Shown in pieces: positions 1-6,545 of a stretch of 6,545 bases of DNA. Origin of the DNA: Hyphomicrobiales bacterium (GTDB taxonomy: Bacteria > Pseudomonadota > Alphaproteobacteria > Rhizobiales > Xanthobacteraceae); assembly GCA_017304505.1 (NCBI GenBank), contig JAFKKQ010000376.1:1-6545 (forward strand). The letters run 5' to 3'. Numbering within the stretch: position 1 is the stretch's first letter; each line of letters opens with the position of its first letter. The notes under the pieces are model-generated. The model was not told where the DNA came from. It searched no databases and saw nothing but the letters and a program-made list of their open reading frames with translations. Both the position numbers and the translations under genes were made by a program.

Positions 1-1
1 C

Positions 2-1165
2 TTCAAGTTACCGATCCGCCCGTCGCAAGTGCTTGCAAACGCGCTCGCGTTGTTCGTTGGCACCTGCACCGTCTGGGCGCTGGTGGCCGATAATCCGCTC
101 GGTGGCGAACCGGTCGCCGTGATCGCAGCCCATCCGACAGCGCCGGGCAAAGCCGGCCCGGCAACATCGGTCGCCACGCTGTCCGGCAGCGCCGGACAAG
201 CCCCGCGCCGCTACGACGGGCCGCCGGGTTCGGCGGCGAAGACCCTTCCCGTTCAAGCCAACGCCCGCCCCACGACTGGTGTGAACACCATCACCATCAT
301 CGACGGCAGCACAGGCAAGCGCCAGGAGGTTGCGATCCCGGCTTCGCCGAACGCGCGGGCGCCCGTCGAACAGCGGGTGCTGGAGCGCTCGAGCTATGGA
401 GCGATTCCGCGCATTGCGCCCGACGGCGCGCGGCCCGCCGATCTCTACGCTCAGCGTGCGGACACGCCGGCATCGAAAAAAGACAACCCACGTATCGCCA
501 TCGTGGTCGGCGGTCTCGGCATCAGCGCCAGCCTGACCCAAGAGGCGATCAAGACGCTCCCCGCGCCGGTGACATTTGCATTCTCACCTTACGGTTCCGA
601 TATCGAGCGAGTCGTGGCCCGCGCCCGCGCCGAAGGGCACGAGGCGCTGCTCCAGACCCCGATGGAGCCGTTCGACTTTCCCGACAATGATCCGGGTCCG
701 CACGCGCTGTTGACGTCGCTGAGCGCCAGCCAGAATCTCGACCGGCTGCATTGGCTGATGAGCCGGTTCCAGGGTTACGTCGGCGTCGTCAACGCGATGG
801 GCGCGCGCTTCACCGCGTCGGAGCCGGCTCTTGCTCCGGTGTTGAAGGATATCGCCGCCCGCGGACTGATCTACGTCGACAACGGCTCGTCGCCGCGAAG
901 CCTTGCCGGCCGGATCGCCGGAGCAAGCGGGATGCCGTTCGTACAAGCGGAAATCGTGCTCGATACCGTGCCGACTGCTGCTCACATCGATGCGGCGCTG
1001 GCGAGCCTTGAGGCGGTGGCGCGCGAGCGGGGTTCCGCGGTCGGCATCGCTTCCGTGCTGCCGGTATCGATCGAGCGGATCGCACAATGGGCCAAGGCCG
1101 CCGAAGACCACGGTGTCGTGCTGGTGCCGATTACCGCCATTGCGATCAAGCCGAAATCGAGCTGA
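2..1165 (+). CDS. Divergent polysaccharide deacetylase family protein (YibQ/DUF610-like), 5' end cut by window
   Basis: The reading frame is open to the left edge (first codons read [10 protein letters not shown]), so the real start is outside the window; the GTG at 29 is only an internal codon. Numbering from the codon at base 2, a hydrophobic segment at about residues 10-29 (ending [13 protein letters not shown]) looks like an N-terminal membrane anchor. A Pro/Ala/Gly-rich linker runs to about residue 160, followed by a C-terminal domain with the family blocks [11 protein letters not shown] (165-175), [14 protein letters not shown] (220-233), VNAMGARFT (263-271) and DNGSSPRS (293-300). This matches the Polysacc_deac_2 family, related to NodB-type carbohydrate esterases and probably acting in the periplasm; substrate unknown. 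The family usually has Asp-Asp where this protein has Gly-Gly (170-171), so hydrolase activity is doubtful. It is followed 85 bases later by rppH on the same strand. Family assignment is firm; biochemical role is not. Confidence 0.88.
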   Translation, partial: FKLPIRPSQVLANALALFVGTCTVWALVADNPLGGEPVAVIAAHPTAPGKAGPATSVATLSGSAGQAPRRYDGPPGSAAKTLPVQANARPTTGVNTITIIDGSTGKRQEVAIPASPNARAPVEQRVLERSSYGAIPRIAPDGARPADLYAQRADTPASKKDNPRIAIVVGGLGISASLTQEAIKTLPAPVTFAFSPYGSDIERVVARARAEGHEALLQTPMEPFDFPDNDPGPHALLTSLSASQNLDRLHWLMSRFQGYVGVVNAMGARFTASEPALAPVLKDIAARGLIYVDNGSSPRSLAGRIAGASGMPFVQAEIVLDTVPTAAHIDAALASLEAVARERGSAVGIASVLPVSIERIAQWAKAAEDHGVVLVPITAIAIKPKSS

Positions 1166-1166
1166 C

Positions 1167-1185
1167 AGACGCTCCGCTTGCGTCT
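1167..1185 (+). repeat. Small hairpin after the deacetylase-like gene
   Basis: AGACGC (1167-1172) and GCGTCT (1180-1185) form a perfect 6-bp stem with a 7-base loop, two bases after the TGA stop. No T-run follows, so it is at most a weak terminator or an mRNA 3'-end stabiliser. A stem this short can occur by chance. Confidence 0.3.
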
Positions 1186-1199
1186 TGACGGCCGTGGCT

Positions 1200-1215
1200 C
1201 GGCGGTGCACCGCTG
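1200..1215. repeat. Palindrome in the spacer before rppH
   Basis: GCGGTGCACCGC at 1202-1213 is a perfect 12-base palindrome. It extends to 1200-1215 with one G/T mismatch and one C-G pair. It lies 35 bases upstream of the rppH start, where an operator could sit, but in GC-rich DNA it may be chance. I find no convincing -35/-10 pair around it, so rppH may simply be read from upstream. Confidence 0.3.
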
Positions 1216-1240
1216 CCTCACGGGTTTGCATTCGGACTGT

Positions 1241-1250
1241 GGAAGGCACC
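1241..1250 (+). promoter_or_regulatory. Ribosome binding site that sets the rppH start
   Basis: GGAAGG ends four bases before the ATG at 1251. The frame is open further upstream, to about 903, but that part overlaps the deacetylase-like gene and lacks family similarity. This site together with the N-terminal alignment fixes the start. Confidence 0.7.
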
Positions 1251-1760
1251 ATGCCGCATTACGAAGATCTTCCTTACCGACCTTGCGCCGGCCTGTGCGT
1301 CATCAACCGCAAGGGCCTGGTCTTTATCGGGCGGCGCGCGAGCGGCCCCGAGCACATCGATGAAACCCACGTCTGGCAAATGCCGCAAGGCGGCATTGAC
1401 GACGGCGAGAAGCCTTACCCGGCGGCACTGCGTGAACTGTACGAGGAAACCAGCATCCGCTCGGTCGAACGGCTCGGCGCGATCAGGGCCTGGCTCACAT
1501 ACGACATCCCGCAAGCCATCGGTCAGAACGCCTGGAAGGGGCGCTACCGCGGCCAAAAGCAGAAGTGGTACGCGCTGCGTTTTACCGGCCGGGACAGCGA
1601 GATCAACGTTGAAAACCCCGGCGATGGGCACGATCCCGAGTTCATCGACTGGCGCTGGGAGCCGATGGAAAACCTGCCCGACCTCGTCGTCCCGTTCAAA
1701 CGGAACACCTATGTGCAGGTCGTGCGTAACTTCAGCAAGTTCATCGCGACTCAAACATAA
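1251..1760 (+). CDS. rppH: RNA pyrophosphohydrolase RppH (Nudix hydrolase)
   Basis: Encodes 169 residues, the usual size for alphaproteobacterial RppH/NudH. The family removes pyrophosphate from the 5' triphosphate end of mRNA, which opens it to RNase E-type decay, and can also cleave dinucleoside polyphosphates; it acts in the cytoplasm. The start fits because the family opening ([25 protein letters not shown]) begins at residue 9. The Nudix box spans residues 47-69: Gly47, Glu53, then Arg61-Glu62-Leu63 and Glu65-Glu66, the metal-binding glutamates. The box ends EETSI where the consensus has EExG, so Ser68 replaces Gly. Further family blocks are [13 protein letters not shown] (41-53), [11 protein letters not shown] (101-111), EFIDWRW (130-136) and VPFKRNTY (147-154). 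It follows the deacetylase-like gene by 85 bases and converges with atpC. Confidence 0.95.
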   Translation: MPHYEDLPYRPCAGLCVINRKGLVFIGRRASGPEHIDETHVWQMPQGGIDDGEKPYPAALRELYEETSIRSVERLGAIRAWLTYDIPQAIGQNAWKGRYRGQKQKWYALRFTGRDSEINVENPGDGHDPEFIDWRWEPMENLPDLVVPFKRNTYVQVVRNFSKFIATQT

Positions 1761-1782
1761 TCCCTCGAGAGGGCTCGAGGGA
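1761..1782. terminator. Hairpin between convergent rppH and atpC, probably bidirectional
   Basis: TCCCTCGAG (1761-1769) and CTCGAGGGA (1774-1782) form a perfect 9-bp stem with a 4-base loop, immediately after the rppH TAA. Read on the minus strand, the stem is followed by TTATGTTTGAG, a T-rich tail suitable for ending the atp transcript. On the plus strand the tail is TCGCTTTC, which is weaker. The position between two converging genes supports a shared terminator. Confidence 0.75.
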
Positions 1783-1804
1783 TCGCTTTCAAAGCGGCAA
1801 TGTG

Positions 1805-1820
1805 CCCCGACAGGACGGGG
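1805..1820. terminator. Second short GC hairpin downstream of atpC
   Basis: CCCCG (1805-1809) and CGGGG (1816-1820) make a 5-bp stem with a 6-base loop, 16 bases beyond the atpC stop as the operon is read. No T-run follows on either strand. It may help termination or protect the 3' end of the atp mRNA; a role is inferred from position only. Confidence 0.35.
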
Positions 1821-1836
1821 GCGGACGAACGAACCC

Positions 1837-2247
1837 TCAGTGCATCGCGGTGCCCTGAAGGTGCGCGTCCAGCGCCTTGAAGTGATCGAGCTTGGTAATC
1901 GCGCGATCCAGTTCCGAGCCCTGGGACATTTCCTTGATGCCCTGCTCCATCTTGGCGATCTGCTTCTGCAGCACGGCGCGGTCGAGGTCCTCGAGCGAGG
2001 TCGCCACATCGGCGAGAACGGTGAGACCATCCGGGCCGACCTCGGCAAAGCCACCCAGCACCACGAGCTTGGTCGCCTGGCCCCCCGCATACACGGTCAT
2101 CATGCCGGGGCGCAGGAGCGCGATCAGCGGCGCATGGCCCGCCAGCACGCCGAAGTCGCCCTCGGCGCCCGGCACGTCGACCTGATCGACCTCGCCGGAA
2201 AACACGATCTTCTCGGGCGACACAAGTTCAAAGTGAAAGGTGGTCAT
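1837..2247 (-). CDS. atpC: ATP synthase F1 subunit epsilon
   Basis: Encodes 136 residues, the normal length for the epsilon subunit of the central stalk, which rotates with gamma and the c-ring and can inhibit ATP hydrolysis. Residues 1-83 give the N-terminal beta-sandwich with its conserved blocks: [14 protein letters not shown] (6-19), [19 protein letters not shown] (30-48) and GGFAEV (65-70). Residues 84-130 form the helical C-terminal part (SLEDLDR...), rich in charged residues and likely a helix-turn-helix. The ATG at 2247 follows the stop of the small membrane-protein gene by 11 bases. The ribosome site is only a GAGAGA-type purine run, so coupling to the upstream gene is likely. It is the last gene of the operon, with hairpins beyond its stop. 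Confidence 0.97.
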   Translation of the reverse strand: MTTFHFELVSPEKIVFSGEVDQVDVPGAEGDFGVLAGHAPLIALLRPGMMTVYAGGQATKLVVLGGFAEVGPDGLTVLADVATSLEDLDRAVLQKQIAKMEQGIKEMSQGSELDRAITKLDHFKALDAHLQGTAMH

Positions 2248-2258
2248 GGGTGTGTCTC

Positions 2259-2510
2259 TCAGCCTCTCATGCGGCCCGAGGCCAATCCGATGCCGGCGCC
2301 GAGCAGACCGCCAATGACCGCGACAATCGCGATATGCTGCATCTGGCCGCTGGTCAGCGAGCCACCACCGCGCGCCGTGCCCTGCCCCTGAACCTCAACG
2401 CTGATCGGACCGAGCTTGATCTCGGCCGCTTCCGGCCGCGTCAGATAGCCAACAAGGCCACCGACCAGAATTCCGATCACCGCCAAAGTCAGCAGGGCGT
2501 TGGCACGCAT
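2259..2510 (-). CDS. Small two-helix membrane protein inside the atp operon, function unknown
   Basis: An 83-residue protein that I do not recognise as any named ATP synthase subunit. It has two hydrophobic, glycine-rich segments at about residues 5-23 ([18 protein letters not shown]) and 58-78 ([21 protein letters not shown]). Between them is a hydrophilic loop, [11 protein letters not shown]...GSLTSGQ. Arg2 at one end and Arg80/Arg82 at the other suggest both ends are cytoplasmic, with the loop in the periplasm. GxxxG-like spacing in both helices suggests tight helix packing. The ATG comes 3 bases after the atpD stop and its TGA is 11 bases before atpC, so it is read with them; codon use is GC-rich like its neighbours. 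It is not the soluble zeta inhibitor, and it lacks the membrane carboxylate hairpin layout of subunit c. An assembly or regulatory role for ATP synthase is only inferred from position. Confidence 0.8.
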   Translation of the reverse strand: MRANALLTLAVIGILVGGLVGYLTRPEAAEIKLGPISVEVQGQGTARGGGSLTSGQMQHIAIVAVIGGLLGAGIGLASGRMRG

Positions 2511-2513
2511 CGG

Positions 2514-4848
<2,335 letters not shown>

Positions 4849-4870
4849 GTAACTTCTTTGTCTCTTCCCT

Positions 4871-4964
4871 CGTCATGCCCAGCCTTGTGCCGGGCATCCA
4901 CGTCTTCCTCTCGCTTGCCACACCGCTCAAGGCGTGGAAGGCCGGGACAAGCCCGGCCATAACA
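4871..4964. repeat. Imperfect inverted repeat element (Bradyrhizobium-type intergenic repeat) in the atpA-atpG spacer
   Basis: The arms 4871-4906 and 4929-4964 are 36 bases each and complementary at 27 of 36 positions by hand alignment, around a 22-base centre. Each arm also folds on itself: ATGCCC/GGGCAT (4875-4880 and 4892-4897), and a perfect 7-bp stem GGCCGGG/CCCGGCC (4940-4946 and 4952-4958) with loop ACAAG. Read on the minus strand in one frame it spells AGLVPAFH and [12 protein letters not shown], close to the spurious peptides produced by a very common intergenic repeat of Bradyrhizobium-type genomes. It fills most of the 122-base spacer, the only sizeable gap between the atp genes here, and would be transcribed as a branched hairpin. 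Confidence 0.8.
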
Positions 4965-4970
4965 GAGCTT

Positions 4971-6500
4971 TTAGGCGAAGGTTTTGGCGTAAGCGTCGAC
5001 CACGCCCTTGAGCTTGGCGGCGGTCGCATCGGAAAGGTCGCCGGATTTTCGGATGTCCTCGAGGATGTCGGCGTTCTTGCTGCGCACCAGCGTCAGCAGA
5101 CCGTCCTCGAAGGCGCGCACCCGGTTGACCGCGATCGGATCGAGGTAGCCGTTGACGCCGGCGTAGATCACGACGACCTGCTCTTCCATCTTCAACGGCG
5201 AGAACTGCGGCTGCTTGAGCAACTCGGTCAGCCGGGAGCCGCGGTTGAGCAGGCGCTGTGTGGTCGCGTCGAGGTCGGAACCGAACTGCGCGAAGGCCGC
5301 CATCTCGCGATACTGCGCCAGCTCGCCCTTGATGCGGCCGGCGACCTTCTTCATCGCCTTGGTCTGCGCCGACGAGCCTACGCGCGACACCGAAAGGCCG
5401 ACGTTCACCGCCGGGCGGATGCCCTGGTAGAACAGGTCGGTTTCCAGGAAGATCTGGCCGTCGGTGATGGAAATGACGTTGGTCGGGATGTAGGCCGACA
5501 CGTCGTTGGCCTGCGTTTCGATCACCGGCAGCGCGGTCAGCGAGCCCGCACCCGAGGCATCGCCCATCTTGGCGGCGCGCTCGAGCAGGCGCGAGTGCAG
5601 ATAGAACACGTCGCCGGGATAGGCCTCGCGGCCCGGCGGACGGCGCAGCAGCAGCGACATCTGGCGATAGGCGACGGCCTGCTTCGACAGGTCGTCGTAA
5701 ATGATCACGGCGTGCATGCCGTTGTCGCGGAAGTACTCGCCCATGGTGCAGCCGGCGAACGGCGCCAGGAACTGCATCGGCGCCGGGTCGGAAGCCGTGG
5801 CGGCAACGACGATGGAATATTCCAGCGCGCCCTGCTCCTCGAGCACCTTCACGAACTGCGCGACGGTGGAGCGCTTCTGGCCGACCGCGACATAGACGCA
5901 GTAGAGCTTGATCTTCTCGTCCGGCTGGGCGTTGAGCGGCTTCTGGTTCAGGATCGTGTCGAGCGCGATCGCGGTCTTGCCGGTCTGGCGGTCGCCGATG
6001 ATCAATTCGCGCTGGCCGCGGCCGATGGGAATCAGCGCGTCCACCGCCTTGAGGCCGGTCGCCATCGGCTCATGCACCGACTTGCGCGGGATGATGCCCG
6101 GCGCCTTGACGTCGACGCGCTCACGCTTCTCGGCCTTGATCGGACCCTTGCCGTCGATCGGGTTGCCGAGCGCGTCGACCACGCGGCCGAGCAGGCCCTT
6201 GCCGACCGGCACGTCCACGATCGCGCGGGTGCGCTTGACGGTCTGGCCTTCCTTGATCTCGCGGTCCGCGCCGAAAATCACGATACCGACGTTGTCGGTT
6301 TCGAGGTTCAGCGCCATGCCGCGCGTACCGTTCTCGAACTCGACCATCTCGCCGGCTTGAACGTTGTCCAGGCCATAAACACGGGCGATGCCGTCACCGA
6401 CCGACAGCACCTGGCCGACCTCGGTGACTTCCGCCTCCTGGCCGAAATTCTTGATCTGGTCCTTCAGGATCGCGGTGATCTCTGCGGCGCGGATATCCAT
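4971..6500 (-). CDS. atpA: ATP synthase F1 subunit alpha
   Basis: Encodes 509 residues, the usual length of alpha, the regulatory partner that alternates with beta in the F1 head. Visible are an N-terminal delta-contacting region ([16 protein letters not shown]), the beta-barrel ([16 protein letters not shown], 29-44), Walker A GDRQTGKT (169-176), Walker B VIIYDD (265-270) and the signature [10 protein letters not shown] (363-372). Arg373 follows directly; it is the arginine that reaches into the beta catalytic site. Gln172 inside the P-loop and the lack of a catalytic glutamate are normal for alpha. The ATG overlaps the atpH stop by one base (TGATG), so translation is probably coupled to delta; AGAGGCAGG just before it can serve as ribosome site. 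After its stop comes the inverted repeat and then atpG. Confidence 0.98.
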   Translation of the reverse strand: MDIRAAEITAILKDQIKNFGQEAEVTEVGQVLSVGDGIARVYGLDNVQAGEMVEFENGTRGMALNLETDNVGIVIFGADREIKEGQTVKRTRAIVDVPVGKGLLGRVVDALGNPIDGKGPIKAEKRERVDVKAPGIIPRKSVHEPMATGLKAVDALIPIGRGQRELIIGDRQTGKTAIALDTILNQKPLNAQPDEKIKLYCVYVAVGQKRSTVAQFVKVLEEQGALEYSIVVAATASDPAPMQFLAPFAGCTMGEYFRDNGMHAVIIYDDLSKQAVAYRQMSLLLRRPPGREAYPGDVFYLHSRLLERAAKMGDASGAGSLTALPVIETQANDVSAYIPTNVISITDGQIFLETDLFYQGIRPAVNVGLSVSRVGSSAQTKAMKKVAGRIKGELAQYREMAAFAQFGSDLDATTQRLLNRGSRLTELLKQPQFSPLKMEEQVVVIYAGVNGYLDPIAVNRVRAFEDGLLTLVRSKNADILEDIRKSGDLSDATAAKLKGVVDAYAKTFA

Positions 6501-6544
6501 CAGCCTGCCTCTTTCATCGCATGCTTGATCGCATTGAGCTTGGT
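6500..6544 (-). CDS. atpH: ATP synthase F1 subunit delta, last 14 codons only
   Basis: The visible end reads [14 protein letters not shown] followed by TGA. This fits the C-terminus of alphaproteobacterial delta subunits, where a helix of the form TKLN..K.AMKE closes the protein. Delta joins the F1 head to the b subunits of the peripheral stalk. Its stop shares the A of the atpA start codon. The rest of the gene, and presumably the operon promoter, lies to the right of the window. The call rests on this short tail plus the standard H-A-G-D-C order. Confidence 0.85.
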   Translation of the reverse strand, partial: TKLNAIKHAMKEAG

Positions 6545-6545
6545 G

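Noticed and set aside
29..31. GTG as the start of the deacetylase-like gene
   Set aside because: The frame continues openly to the window edge with residues (KLPIRPSQ) that fit the family just before the membrane anchor, so the start lies outside.
1185..1214. TTGACG at 1185-1190 as the -35 box of an rppH promoter
   Set aside because: At 17 bases' spacing the -10 position is GC-rich (around ACCGCT), unlike TATAAT.
903..1250. N-terminal extension of the RppH frame to 285 residues
   Set aside because: The added part overlaps the deacetylase-like gene and has no Nudix similarity; the ATG at 1251 has a good ribosome site.
2259..2510. Small protein as ATP synthase zeta inhibitor or a second subunit c
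   Set aside because: Zeta is a soluble protein of about 100 residues, while this one has two membrane segments. No acidic residue sits in the second helix as subunit c requires.

Overview
The window carries the F1 part of an F1Fo ATP synthase operon on the minus strand (atpH end, atpA, atpG, atpD, an unnamed small membrane-protein gene, atpC). Facing it on the plus strand are two genes: a divergent polysaccharide deacetylase-family protein, cut by the left edge, and the RNA pyrophosphohydrolase rppH. The two transcription units converge on a short intergenic hairpin region.

The sequence points to an alphaproteobacterium of the order Hyphomicrobiales (Rhizobiales), most likely near Bradyrhizobium, Rhodopseudomonas or Afipia. 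The reasons are the high GC content, an F1 cluster in the order H-A-G-D-C with no Fo genes among them, the deacetylase-rppH pair next to atpC, and an intergenic inverted repeat whose accidental translation gives the AGLVPA / TWMPGTR signature familiar from Bradyrhizobium-type genomes. Genus is an inference.

Layout, left to right: 2-1165 (+) membrane-anchored deacetylase-like protein; 1166-1250 spacer with a short hairpin and a palindrome; 1251-1760 (+) rppH; 1761-1836 convergent spacer with a perfect 9-bp hairpin that can serve both strands; 1837-2247 (-) atpC; 2259-2510 (-) an 83-residue protein with two predicted membrane helices; 2514-3950 (-) atpD; 3970-4848 (-) atpG; 4849-4970 spacer filled by a 94-base imperfect inverted repeat; 4971-6500 (-) atpA; 6500-6544 (-) the last 14 codons of atpH.

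Together the minus-strand genes encode alpha3-beta3-gamma-delta-epsilon, the soluble catalytic head and central/peripheral stalk parts that make ATP from the proton gradient. Every key catalytic motif is intact. The operon promoter lies to the right of the window. The points that are not routine are the small membrane-protein gene packed between atpD and atpC, the inverted repeat in the alpha-gamma mRNA spacer, and the loss of the usual Asp-Asp pair in the deacetylase-like protein. I see no mobile element, CRISPR array, tRNA or rRNA gene.
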